Shown here: positions 51,874 through 60,965 of the stretch, one piece after another
How positions within the stretch are numbered: position 1 is the first letter of the stretch
Layout of the letters: every line of letters begins with the position of its first letter
NCBI GenBank assembly: GCA_047777345.1
Contig: JBKEEJ010000011.1
Location: 48,454-112,453 of the forward strand
Direction: 5' to 3'
Source of the DNA: Anaerocolumna sp047777345
Lineage (GTDB): Bacteria > Bacillota > Clostridia > Lachnospirales > Lachnospiraceae
Length of the DNA stretch: 64,000 nt
Notes under the pieces: generated by a model
The model's database searches: none
What the model was told of the DNA's origin: nothing
The model's input: the letters and a program-made list of their open reading frames with translations, nothing else
Position numbers and translations under genes: made by a program

Positions 51874-53331
51874 ATGGAAAAAGAAAATTTAACATTATTA
51901 ACGGATTTTTATGAATTGACAATGATGCAGGGCTATTATAAAAATAACAGCAATGACACGGTAATCTTTGATGTCTTTTACCGGAACAATCCGTCAGGAA
52001 GCGGATATGCCATATTTGCCGGATTGGAGCAGGTTATTGAATATATTAAAAACATACGTTTTACCAGCGAAGATATCAGCTATTTAAAAAGTTTAAATAT
52101 GTTTGACGACGACTTTTTGGATTACTTAAAAAAATTCCGGTTTACCGGGGATATTTATGCGGTCCCGGAAGGAACTGTGGTCTTTCCTATGGAACCTTTA
52201 TTGAAGGTAACTGCTCCTATTATAGAGGCCCAATTGGTGGAAACGGCTATTTTAAATATTATTAATCACCAGAGCCTGATTGCCACAAAAGCATCCAGGG
52301 TTTGTTATGCTGCCAAAGGAGATCCCATAATGGAATTTGGCTTAAGACGGGCCCAGGGACCGGATGCGGGTACTTTGGGCGCCAGGGCAGCCGTAATCGG
52401 CGGTTGTGTGGGAACCAGTAATGTGCTGGCAGCCAAAAAGTTTGGCATTCCGGCTTTAGGTACCCATGCACACAGCTGGATTATGAGTTTTGAGGATGAG
52501 CTTACCGCTTTCCGTCAATATGCGGCTTTGTATCCCAATAACGCTACTCTTTTGGTAGATACTTACGATACCTTAAGATCCGGGGTACCCAATGCCATAA
52601 AAGTTTTTTCAGAATTAAGAGAAGCAGGCCGCATGCCGGAGAAATATGGAATTCGCTTAGACAGCGGAGACCTTGCTTATTTATCAAAAAAGGCCAGAAA
52701 GATGTTAGACGAAGCAGGTTTTCCTGAGGCTACCATTGTTGCGTCCAGTGATTTGGACGAGTATTTGATTGATTCATTAAAAACCCAGGGAGCCGCCATT
52801 AACTCTTGGGGCGTAGGTACCAACCTTATAACCTCCAAGGATTGCCCTGCCTTTGGCGGCGTATATAAAATGGCAGCCATAAAGAAGAACGGGCAGTTTA
52901 TACCCAAAATTAAGGTATCGGAAAATCCAACCAAAATAACCAATCCCGGAGATAAGACCGTTTATCGTGTTTATGAAAAAGAAAGCGGTAAAATAAAGGC
53001 AGATCTGATTGCCATGGCCCATGAAAAGTATTCGGAAGATAATCCTTTAAAACTTTTTGATCCCCAGGCTACATGGAAAAAGACCTATCTAAAGGCTGGA
53101 TCCTATACTTTAAGAGAGATTTTAGTACCAATCTTTAAAGATGGGAAATGTGTCTATACCTCTCCGTCTGTCATGGAAATCCGTGATTATTGTCAAAAAG
53201 AACTGAATACATTATGGGATGAAACAAGACGGCTTATAAATCCTCACAATGTTTATGTGGATTTATCCAATGAATTGTATCAGTTAAAGAATCAATTATT
53301 GGATAATGTTAATTTAAACAGACCTAATTAG
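51874..53331 (+). CDS. pncB: Nicotinate phosphoribosyltransferase
   Basis: 485 residues, the longer Firmicutes form. LLTDFYELTMMQGYYKNN at the N-terminus, EFGLRRAQGPDAG, GTHAHSWIM (autophosphorylated His region), LLVDTYDT, IRLDSGDL, and SSDLDEYLIDSLK. It converts nicotinate and PRPP to nicotinate mononucleotide in NAD salvage, coupled to ATP hydrolysis. AGGAGTAG precedes the ATG. Confidence 0.95.
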   Translation: MEKENLTLLTDFYELTMMQGYYKNNSNDTVIFDVFYRNNPSGSGYAIFAGLEQVIEYIKNIRFTSEDISYLKSLNMFDDDFLDYLKKFRFTGDIYAVPEGTVVFPMEPLLKVTAPIIEAQLVETAILNIINHQSLIATKASRVCYAAKGDPIMEFGLRRAQGPDAGTLGARAAVIGGCVGTSNVLAAKKFGIPALGTHAHSWIMSFEDELTAFRQYAALYPNNATLLVDTYDTLRSGVPNAIKVFSELREAGRMPEKYGIRLDSGDLAYLSKKARKMLDEAGFPEATIVASSDLDEYLIDSLKTQGAAINSWGVGTNLITSKDCPAFGGVYKMAAIKKNGQFIPKIKVSENPTKITNPGDKTVYRVYEKESGKIKADLIAMAHEKYSEDNPLKLFDPQATWKKTYLKAGSYTLREILVPIFKDGKCVYTSPSVMEIRDYCQKELNTLWDETRRLINPHNVYVDLSNELYQLKNQLLDNVNLNRPN

Positions 53332-53573
53332 AAGAATAGTCCGCAAATAGCAAGAATAAATGTCAAAGAATTGGAGTAATTTGTTGAAAATTCAAAAATT
53401 TTTGAATAATCATAGAAATCATACTCCATTGTGATATAATAAAAACGTGATAAATCAGATACAATTTTTGTATGCGGATGTAACAGACGAAGACAAGCAT
53501 TGGACAGTAAATATGGCCCTTTGTAAATTTAAGGATATAATCTGCCTGTTATATTTAGAAAAAGGGAGAAAGT

Positions 53574-54884
53574 ATGTATAATAGAAGAAAACGTAATTTA
53601 AGACAAAGATGGAAAAGCATTGCTATTGTTGCCGTACCCGTAGTAATATTGGTTAGTATAACATACGCATCGATAGCATCTTTGACAAAAGCCAGCAAAT
53701 CTACTTATGCCTTTGAAAAATCCAGTAAAGATTCTGCATATTCCGGCGATGGTGAGGAATATGATACTATAAATCAATCCGGAGATGATGATTTGGGCGA
53801 TGACGAAGAAATTGAAGTTATAACAAATCATGACAATATGGTACCGGATACGAAGCCGGGCAGCATTACCGTTTTGGTAAATAAGGAGCTTCCATTGCCT
53901 TCCGACTACATACCCGATGATTTGGTTGTACCTAACGTAAGTTTTTCTTTCAGTTATTATGACGAAAAGAAACTGATGAGAAAGGTGGCTGCGGATGCCT
54001 TAGAACAGCTCTTTAATGCGGCTAAGGCAAATAACATATATTTAAACGGAGTATCGGCTTACCGTTCCTATGAAAGACAGTATGAAATCTTTACCAATAA
54101 CATAAAGAAGCAGGGACTGGAACATACCATGAAATATTCGGCAACACCGGGCTACAGTGAACACCAGACCGGGTTAGCTATTGATGTGTCTGCAGATTCC
54201 GTAAATAACAGACTGGACGAATCTTTTGGTGAAACGGTGGAAGGCAAATGGCTTGCCGAGCATGCACATGAATATGGTTTTATTATCCGTTATCCCAAAG
54301 ATAAGTCCGCTATAACCGGTTATTCCTATGAGCCGTGGCATATTCGGTATGTGGGAAAAGCTTTGGCAAAATATATTTATGAGAATAACCTTTGCCTGGA
54401 AGAGTATTTTAACTTTAAACCCAGCATGGATTATTCTGACCAGATTAGTTACGACAGCCTTCAGGATTATGGAATTGATTTGGCCGATGTGCTGGAACCC
54501 ACCAAGGCTCCCGCTGCTACTCCGACAGTAACTCCCACAACTAAGCCAGAAGAGGATACGAAAGATGAAACGAAGACTGAAGATGAGGATGATAATACAA
54601 AAGACGACGGTTCAGGCAAAAAGTCAAAAGGTAAGCAAGTTGAAAATACTGCGGACAGCAAGAAAGAGAATGACAAAACCGGCAATACCAAAGAGAAAAA
54701 GAAAGACAACAATACAGAAGACAAATCCAATCATAAAAAGGAAGAAGCTACGGTGACACCAACACCTTCTTCTGATGAGAAAGATTCCGAAATAACACCG
54801 ACACCTTCCTTAACGCCCACACCAACGCCGGATGAGGAAACAACACCTGACCCATCCCAGACTCCGGCATCTTCTGAACCTTAA
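53574..54884 (+). CDS. VanY-type D-alanyl-D-alanine carboxypeptidase with disordered tail
   Basis: 436 residues. Basic N-terminus, one membrane helix at about 15-38, an acidic spacer, then the M15B peptidase domain at about 115-285: GVSAYRSYERQYEIF, zinc-site SEHQTGLAIDVS (His, Asp), catalytic Glu and third ligand in EPWHIRYVG. Residues about 310-436 form a Pro/Thr/Glu/Lys tail of TPTP type, likely a wall-spanning linker. It trims the terminal D-Ala from peptidoglycan stems. No vancomycin resistance genes are nearby, so a housekeeping role is likely. TATAAT at 53435-53440 may be its -10. Confidence 0.92.
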   Translation: MYNRRKRNLRQRWKSIAIVAVPVVILVSITYASIASLTKASKSTYAFEKSSKDSAYSGDGEEYDTINQSGDDDLGDDEEIEVITNHDNMVPDTKPGSITVLVNKELPLPSDYIPDDLVVPNVSFSFSYYDEKKLMRKVAADALEQLFNAAKANNIYLNGVSAYRSYERQYEIFTNNIKKQGLEHTMKYSATPGYSEHQTGLAIDVSADSVNNRLDESFGETVEGKWLAEHAHEYGFIIRYPKDKSAITGYSYEPWHIRYVGKALAKYIYENNLCLEEYFNFKPSMDYSDQISYDSLQDYGIDLADVLEPTKAPAATPTVTPTTKPEEDTKDETKTEDEDDNTKDDGSGKKSKGKQVENTADSKKENDKTGNTKEKKKDNNTEDKSNHKKEEATVTPTPSSDEKDSEITPTPSLTPTPTPDEETTPDPSQTPASSEP

Positions 54885-54933
54885 TATATATGAAAAGTAT
54901 ATTTTTAAGAAGAACCTAAATATAAATATGAAT

Positions 54934-54979
54934 GGACTGTTGCCCTTTTAAAATATAAGCGCAGCAGTCCTATTTTTTT
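54934..54979 (+). terminator. Terminator after the carboxypeptidase gene
   Basis: GGACTG.TGC / GCA.CAGTCC stem followed by a T-run of seven. Confidence 0.8.
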
Positions 54980-55025
54980 ATCTCAAAATAAGTAATATTT
55001 TTCTAAGGAAGAGTATATTCTGTCA

Positions 55026-55054
55026 TTGACGAAACTAGAAATATTTGTTATTCT
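55026..55054 (+). promoter_or_regulatory. Putative promoter of the secreted-protein gene
   Basis: TTGACG at 55026-55031, 17-nt spacer, TATTCT at 55049-55054. About 160 nt of leader follow with no recognisable element. Confidence 0.55.
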
Positions 55055-55220
55055 AACAATAACGAGGTTGATACATCATATCCAACGTAGTTCTGGAAAG
55101 GCATCAAAGAGATTGTATATGCATCTGTTTGCCGTACCCCTTTTTGTGTCTGTTTGGAGCCTTCCGGGTATATTTTAATAAGTTATTAATTTAACAAGTG
55201 GATGGAGGTTTTCAACAATT

Positions 55221-56753
55221 ATGAACAAAAACAACAGTAAATTCAGGAACAGATTAAAATGGTTCCGGAAAGCAGCTGGCTCTGTACTAATGATAATTGC
55301 CTTATTGGCAGTATCCCTTTTATCGCCGGCTTCCGTCAGCATGGCTGCACAAAAGAATAATACTGCAAAGGACTATCAATCTGTAGAAAAGGCATATTTC
55401 GGTAAACTGATTGACAATTTCACCGACTCATATGCCACTTATGCTGAAAACTATAAGAAATTGGCTTCCGGACTTGCAACCCAAGGTACTGTTAAAGTGG
55501 AAGTTAATTCGGATCTTGCAGCGGCCTTAGGCTTAAAAAATTTCAGAAGCGTTCAGGCTGATGTGGAATCCAAACTAACAGATAAAAAGGCAGATTCCAA
55601 AATCACCTATTTTGTCAATGATTTTAAGATTATTACCCTGGATGTATTGCAAGACCTGGAAAATGACATCATGTATATGGTTATTCCGGAGTTAAGCAAG
55701 GCTTATCTTAAGATATCAGCCAATTCACTGGGTAACACAAAATTATTTACCACAAAAAATGTAATTGACTTTTTCACCAGTGATAAGATTTCAGCAAGTC
55801 AGTTAAATCGGTTATTAAAGAAATATGCGAACATTGCAATCAGTCAAATAAAAGATGTCAGCGCAATGGATTATTACACAAGTGCCGGAAATATTGGCGA
55901 TAATCAGACCATGTATACGGTTAAAATCGATAAAAAACAATATTTGGCCATGGCGGAAAATGTGCTTAAGACAGCCAGATTGGATGAGGACTTAAAGAAT
56001 CTTTTGGTAAGCCTAAACGTATGCACAAAAGAACAGTTTGTGCAGAAAATAGATACGGCATTAAAATCTGTTGCACAACAAAAAAAGGCTGCCGCATCCA
56101 AGAACGAAAACTTGCTTACTATGGAAGTATGGGTTGATTCTCAGGGAAATGTTACCGGCCGTGAATTTGCATTTAACTTCAATTCCAATACCATTACCAT
56201 TGGATATAAAGCCCTGAGTAATGGCTCAAATACCGGTATAGATATTTGGTTTAGCCCGGATAAAGGCCATACTTTCCAGTTAAATGGTACGATTAAGGAA
56301 GAAAACGGTTGCTGCAACGGGGATCTGACATTAACATATGCCGATTTGACTCAGAAGACAGAACAGAAATTTGATGTTTTATTGTCAGATATTACCACAT
56401 TTACAAAAGACAATGTAAATTATGTCAAGGGGAATATTATTATAACCAGCAAGGCTTTACCGGGATTTAAGGTAGAAGTAAATTTGTCCGGAAGTGAAAC
56501 GGAACAATTAATTAAGGCAGAAGTGGTACAGGGAACCTCAAAACTGGCAACAGTCACTGTAAACTCTAAGGTTGTACCTTTTAAAGATTTTAGCCTGCCT
56601 TCTGAATCGGATCAAATTTATGATTTCAAAACCCAGTATAACGAATACGTAAAAGGCCTGGATGTAGAAGGCTTTATTGCCGACATTAACAGTAAGATTA
56701 ATTTGGATGAAATTAATTCGCTGTTAGAAAACGCCGCTATTTCATACAAATAA
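55221..56753 (+). CDS. Secreted protein of unknown function
   Basis: 510 residues. A signal peptide ends near residue 44 (VLMIIALLAVSLLSPASVSMAA); there is no lipobox or sorting signal. The mature part begins YFGKLIDNFTDSYATYAENY and has repeated beta-rich stretches (KITYFVNDFKIITLDVLQ, NITI-like strands, NSNTITIGYKALSNGSNTG). It reads as an extracellular all-beta domain with a helical N-terminal part, similar in style to LolA/RseB-fold proteins, but I do not recognise the family. GGAGG precedes the ATG. Followed by the ileS T-box unit. Confidence 0.75.
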   Translation: MNKNNSKFRNRLKWFRKAAGSVLMIIALLAVSLLSPASVSMAAQKNNTAKDYQSVEKAYFGKLIDNFTDSYATYAENYKKLASGLATQGTVKVEVNSDLAAALGLKNFRSVQADVESKLTDKKADSKITYFVNDFKIITLDVLQDLENDIMYMVIPELSKAYLKISANSLGNTKLFTTKNVIDFFTSDKISASQLNRLLKKYANIAISQIKDVSAMDYYTSAGNIGDNQTMYTVKIDKKQYLAMAENVLKTARLDEDLKNLLVSLNVCTKEQFVQKIDTALKSVAQQKKAAASKNENLLTMEVWVDSQGNVTGREFAFNFNSNTITIGYKALSNGSNTGIDIWFSPDKGHTFQLNGTIKEENGCCNGDLTLTYADLTQKTEQKFDVLLSDITTFTKDNVNYVKGNIIITSKALPGFKVEVNLSGSETEQLIKAEVVQGTSKLATVTVNSKVVPFKDFSLPSESDQIYDFKTQYNEYVKGLDVEGFIADINSKINLDEINSLLENAAISYK

Positions 56754-56792
56754 TAATTAATCATGCATTCGTATACGGAATAAAATTTTGCA

Positions 56793-56821
56793 TTGACAAT
56801 TAAAATATTATATACTATTAT
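56793..56821 (+). promoter_or_regulatory. Promoter of the T-box-ileS unit
   Basis: TTGACA at 56793-56798, 17-nt spacer, TATTAT at 56816-56821, directly ahead of the T-box leader. Confidence 0.72.
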
Positions 56822-56844
56822 AAAAACAAAAAACAAGTTAAAAA

Positions 56845-57106
56845 CTGTGATGGAGAGAGTAAGAATCCGTTCAGCGAAAGTCAAAGCGAGCCGGGAACAG
56901 TGAAAGCCCGGTACCAGTAGCAGATTTCTGAAAATCACTCCTAAGTTGTAAGCTGAAAGCTGTAAAAAGCAAAGTAAGCCGTGCCGGTATCCACCGTTAT
57001 ATGGAAAGCATATTATGTTCCGGTTGAACATATCGGGGCCCGTATGTAAATAGGTGGTATAATGAAGCGTTTTAGCTCTCATCCTGTTTATGGATGGGAG
57101 CTTTTT
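56845..57106 (+). promoter_or_regulatory. T-box leader, isoleucine-specific, with divergent T-box sequence
   Basis: Stem I begins GATGGAGAGAGTAAG; the distal part has GGGAACAGTGAAAGCCC; the specifier loop reads CTGAAAATCACT with ATC (Ile) at 56934-56936, in line with ileS downstream. The T-box is AATAGGTGGTATAATG (57049-57064) rather than the usual AGGGTGGTACCGCG, keeping the TGGT that pairs with the tRNA 3' end. TAAATAGG (57047-57054) pairs with CCTGTTTA (57083-57090) as antiterminator, against terminator AGCT.TCATCC / GGATG.GAGCT (57074-57101). Confidence 0.9.
57074..57106 (+). terminator. T-box terminator before ileS
   Basis: AGCTCTCATCC / GGATGGGAGCT stem with TTTTT. Confidence 0.88.
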
Positions 57107-57114
57107 AAATTCAT

Positions 57115-57190
57115 AGAAAATTGTATTCTATGAATCAGAAACCCTCCGGGGATGCTTACTTAGTAAACATAAGTTTATCGCGTCTTAACT
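57115..57190 (+). repeat. Dispersed intergenic repeat, copy A3
   Basis: Core AATCAGAAACCCTCCGGGG at 57133-57151, then ATGCTTACTTAG; shares the core of copies A1 and A2. It lies within the ileS leader, between the T-box terminator and the start codon. Confidence 0.58.
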
Positions 57191-57234
57191 GTTTTTACGC
57201 GTTTTACTTTAATGACAAATAAAGGAGGAATAAA

Positions 57235-60200
57235 ATGTACGACAAAGTATCGACCAATCTGAATTTTGTCCAACGGGAAAAAGAAGTATTAAAGTTTTGG
57301 AAAAATGATAAGATTTTTGAAAAAACTATTGAAAAAAGAAAAAACGGAAAACCCTATACTTTTTATGACGGTCCCCCGACTGCCAACGGTAAACCTCATA
57401 TCGGTCACGTACTGACCAGGGTTATTAAAGATATTATTCCCAGATACCGTACTATGAAAGGATATAATGTTCTTCGTAAAGCAGGCTGGGATACCCATGG
57501 ACTTCCGGTAGAACTGGAAGTTGAAAAGAAATTAGGCCTGGATGGCAAGGAACAGATTGAAGAATATGGCCTTGAGCCTTTTATCCATGAATGTAAGGAA
57601 AGTGTATGGAAATATAAGAGCATGTGGGAAGATTTCTCCAACACAGTAGGATACTGGGCTGATATGGAACATCCTTATGTAACTTATGACAATGACTTTA
57701 TTGAATCTGAGTGGTGGGCATTAAAGCAAATCTGGGAAAAAGGTTTATTGTATAAAGGCTTTAAGATCGTGCCTTATTGTCCCAGATGCGGAACGCCTCT
57801 TTCCAGCCATGAAGTAGCCCAAGGGTATAAAGATGTAAAAGAAAAATCTGTTATTGCCAAATTCAAAGTCAAGGGAACAGACAACGAATACATTCTGGCA
57901 TGGACCACGACGCCCTGGACCCTGCCTTCTAACGTTGCTCTTTGTGTAAACCCGGATGAAACTTATGTTTGTGTGAAAGTTGATATTAATGCCAAGGGTA
58001 ACATAATCAAAGAAGGAGATGAAGGGGAAGACAAGGTAGCCGTAAGAAGCGAAAAATATATTCTGGCGGAAGCCCTGTTATCATCCGTAATCGACGGCCT
58101 ATATACCGTAGAGGAAACCTATGTTGGAAAAGACCTGGAGTATAAAGAGTATGAGCCTTTGTTTAATTATGTAACACCGGATAAGAAAGCTTATTATGTA
58201 ACCTGTGACGGTTATGTAACACTTACCGATGGTACCGGTGTGGTTCATATTGCCCCGGCCTTTGGTGAAGACGATGCCAATGTGGGACGTAAATATGACC
58301 TTCCTTTTGTTCAGCTGGTGGACGGCAAAGGCCAGATGAAACCGGAAGTTACGGATTTTGCCGGCCTGTTCTGTAAAAAAGCTGACGAAGGTATTATTAA
58401 ACTTTTAGCCAAGAAAGGATTATTATTTAAAACCTTAAAGTACGAGCACAGTTATCCTTTCTGCTGGAGATGTGACACACCATTGATTTATTATGCCAGA
58501 GAATCCTGGTTTATTAAGATGACGGAAGTAAAAGACCGGTTAATAGCCAATAACAATACCATTAACTGGATGCCGGAAAGCATTGGACAGGGACGTTTTG
58601 GCGACTGGCTGAAAAATGTACAGGATTGGGGTATCAGCCGTGACCGTTACTGGGGTACTCCCCTTAATATCTGGGAATGCGAAGAAGGCCACAGACATGC
58701 TGTCGGAAGCATTGCCGAATTAAAATCCATGTCAGATAATTGCCCTGATAATATAGAACTGCACAGGCCTTACATTGATGCAGTTACCATTAAGTGTCCG
58801 GAGTGCGGCAAGGAAATGCGAAGAGTAAAACCGGTTATTGACTGCTGGTTTGATTCCGGTTCCATGCCCTTTGCCCAGTGGCATTATCCTTTTGAAAATG
58901 AGGAAATGTTCAAAAAGAACTTCCCGGCAGATTTTATCAGTGAGGCTGTGGATCAGACCAGAGGATGGTTTTATTCCTTACTGGCAATTTCAACCCTGAT
59001 TTTTGACAGGGCACCATTTAAGAATGTAATCGTACTTGGACATGTTCAGGATGAAAACGGACAAAAAATGTCAAAGTCCAAAGGAAATGCGGTAGATCCT
59101 TTTGAAGCTTTGGCAGAGCATGGCGCTGACGCCATTCGCTGGTATTTCTATATTAACAGTGCCCTGTGGCTGCCTAACCGTTTCCACAGCGGAGCCGTTA
59201 CGGAAGGCCAGAGAAAATTTATGGGTACTTTCTGGAATACCTATGCTTTCTTTGTTCTGTATGCCAATATTGATAATTTTGACGCCACAAAATATACGCT
59301 GGAATACGATAAATTGTCGGTTATGGATAAATGGCTCTTATCCAGATTAAATACCGTTGTAAAAACAGTGGATGAAAATCTGGAAAATTACCGTATTACG
59401 GAAGCTGCCAGAATACTGGATGACTTTGTTGACGAAATGAGCAACTGGTATGTCAGAAGAAGCAGGGAACGCTTCTGGGCCAAGGGAATGGAACAGGATA
59501 AGATTAATGCTTATATGACTTTGTATACTACCCTGGTTACATTGGCTAAGGCAGCGGCGCCATTTATACCCTATATGACGGAAGATATTTATCGAAACCT
59601 GGTTGTAAATATTGATAAAACCGCTCCGGAAAGTGTCCATTTGTGCGATTATCCTGTTTATAATCCGGAATATATTGATAAAGAACTTGAGAAAAACATG
59701 GAAGCAGTACTTGACATTGTGGTGCTGGGACGTGCCTGCCGTAATGCCGCCAATATTAAGAACAGACAGCCTGTCGCAACAATGTATGTAAAATCAAATG
59801 ACTCCTATCAGGATGCCAATGGAAATAGGGTAATGGGACTGCCGGAATTTTATAAAGAAATTATTGAGGAAGAATTAAATGTTAAGTCAGTGATTTTTAC
59901 GGATGATGTGAGAAACTTTACTTCCTACAGCTTTAAACCTCAGTTAAAAACACTAGGACCTAAGTTTGGAAAACAACTGGGTCAGATCCGTCAAATTTTA
60001 AGTTCTCTTGACGGCAATAAAGCAATGGATGAGATTAATGCAACAGGAGGACTTAAGGTTAACATTGATGGCAATGAGGTATTCCTGGAAAAAGATGATT
60101 TGTTAATCGAAACAGCCCAGATAGATGGGTTTGTGTCCAATTCCGATTACGGAATTACCGTAGTACTGGATACCAAGCTTACCGACGAACTGATTGAGGA

Positions 60201-60447
60201 AGGTTTTGTAAGAGAAATCATCAGTAAGATTCAGACCATGAGAAAAGATGCCGGTTTTGAAGTTATGGACCATATCAGGGTATACCAGACAGGCAATGAT
60301 AAAATTAAAGGCATATTTGAGCGGAATGCGGAAGAAATCAAGTCTGAAGTATTGGCGGAAGAATTGGTTTTTGACCGTGCCGAAGGACATACCAAGGAAT
60401 GGAACATTAACGGTGAAACAGTAACTTTAGGTGTTAAAAAATTATAA
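57235..60447 (+). CDS. ileS: Isoleucyl-tRNA synthetase, type 2 (eukaryotic-like)
   Basis: 1070 residues. Class I motifs: PPTANGKPHIGHVLTR with HIGH at about 48, and KMSKSKGN for KMSKS; editing-domain text AWTTTPWTLPSNVALCV and GTGVVHIAPAFGEDDANVG. The segment VPYCPRCGTPLSSHEVAQGY and the length mark it as the IleS2 type, shared with eukaryotes and some bacteria; in other species this type is associated with low mupirocin sensitivity. It has a C-terminal extension as expected. GGAGG 6 nt upstream. Regulated by the Ile T-box. Confidence 0.96.
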   Translation: MYDKVSTNLNFVQREKEVLKFWKNDKIFEKTIEKRKNGKPYTFYDGPPTANGKPHIGHVLTRVIKDIIPRYRTMKGYNVLRKAGWDTHGLPVELEVEKKLGLDGKEQIEEYGLEPFIHECKESVWKYKSMWEDFSNTVGYWADMEHPYVTYDNDFIESEWWALKQIWEKGLLYKGFKIVPYCPRCGTPLSSHEVAQGYKDVKEKSVIAKFKVKGTDNEYILAWTTTPWTLPSNVALCVNPDETYVCVKVDINAKGNIIKEGDEGEDKVAVRSEKYILAEALLSSVIDGLYTVEETYVGKDLEYKEYEPLFNYVTPDKKAYYVTCDGYVTLTDGTGVVHIAPAFGEDDANVGRKYDLPFVQLVDGKGQMKPEVTDFAGLFCKKADEGIIKLLAKKGLLFKTLKYEHSYPFCWRCDTPLIYYARESWFIKMTEVKDRLIANNNTINWMPESIGQGRFGDWLKNVQDWGISRDRYWGTPLNIWECEEGHRHAVGSIAELKSMSDNCPDNIELHRPYIDAVTIKCPECGKEMRRVKPVIDCWFDSGSMPFAQWHYPFENEEMFKKNFPADFISEAVDQTRGWFYSLLAISTLIFDRAPFKNVIVLGHVQDENGQKMSKSKGNAVDPFEALAEHGADAIRWYFYINSALWLPNRFHSGAVTEGQRKFMGTFWNTYAFFVLYANIDNFDATKYTLEYDKLSVMDKWLLSRLNTVVKTVDENLENYRITEAARILDDFVDEMSNWYVRRSRERFWAKGMEQDKINAYMTLYTTLVTLAKAAAPFIPYMTEDIYRNLVVNIDKTAPESVHLCDYPVYNPEYIDKELEKNMEAVLDIVVLGRACRNAANIKNRQPVATMYVKSNDSYQDANGNRVMGLPEFYKEIIEEELNVKSVIFTDDVRNFTSYSFKPQLKTLGPKFGKQLGQIRQILSSLDGNKAMDEINATGGLKVNIDGNEVFLEKDDLLIETAQIDGFVSNSDYGITVVLDTKLTDELIEEGFVREIISKIQTMRKDAGFEVMDHIRVYQTGNDKIKGIFERNAEEIKSEVLAEELVFDRAEGHTKEWNINGETVTLGVKKL

Positions 60448-60478
60448 TTATAAATTAATATTAATCCCTTGTTTAGAC

Positions 60479-60520
60479 CTGCCATTTAGTCATAAAAAAA
60501 CTAAATGGCAGCTTTTTTTT
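60479..60520 (+). terminator. Terminator after ileS
   Basis: CTGCCATTTAGT / ACTAAATGGCAG perfect 12-bp stem followed by eight T residues. Confidence 0.92.
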
Positions 60521-60605
60521 GATTGGAAATTCCTTCGAATACCCTAATAAAAAAGCCCTTTAAGCAGGATGAACATGGCGCTTTAAAAAGGAAAATGCCT
60601 GTAAT
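60521..60605 (+). repeat. Dispersed intergenic repeat, copy B3
   Basis: GGAAATTCCTTCGAAT, core AATAAAAAAGCCCTTTAAGC (60546-60565), then GAACATGGCGCTTTAAAAAG. Close to B2 at its start and to B1 after the core. It begins immediately after the ileS terminator. Confidence 0.6.
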
Positions 60606-60965
60606 GATTTACATATTTTAGTATCAATGTTATAATTGTACTTAATTGATATATTAGTCTGTTTAGATACGAATAATGCCTAACCGTTATTGGAGGAAAA
60701 TCTGTAAAACCATAATTTAAAATCAGATATGGGACAGCATAAACAGCAATTTTCGTTATCCCCAATTTATTCCTTTTGTAAAGAAAGACAGAAAAGACAG
60801 GACTGGCCTATTATATGGGTGGGGAAAAAGTGCTTAAATGCAATTTAATTAAGACTTTGCGGGAAGCCGTATTTTAACAGGTTATTATTTTAAACCGGTA
60901 AGCATATATAACAATAAAAATATAAATTGCCGGCTTTTAAAAGTAACGGCATCCTGGAGTTTCGC
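60606..60965. other. Gene-free intergenic stretch
   Basis: About 360 nt, AT-rich, between the repeat and the sleC-like gene. A GGAGG near 60692 is followed by an immediate stop and marks no gene. A sporulation promoter for the next gene would be expected but I could not assign one. Confidence 0.5.

Noticed and set aside
54467..54756. Overlapping small frames in the carboxypeptidase tail
   Set aside because: Low-complexity shadow frames of the Pro/Thr/Lys tail with no ribosome site.
53574..54884. Vancomycin resistance gene vanY
   Set aside because: The catalytic domain is VanY-type, but no vanHAX or VanRS genes are near and the tail is that of a housekeeping wall enzyme.
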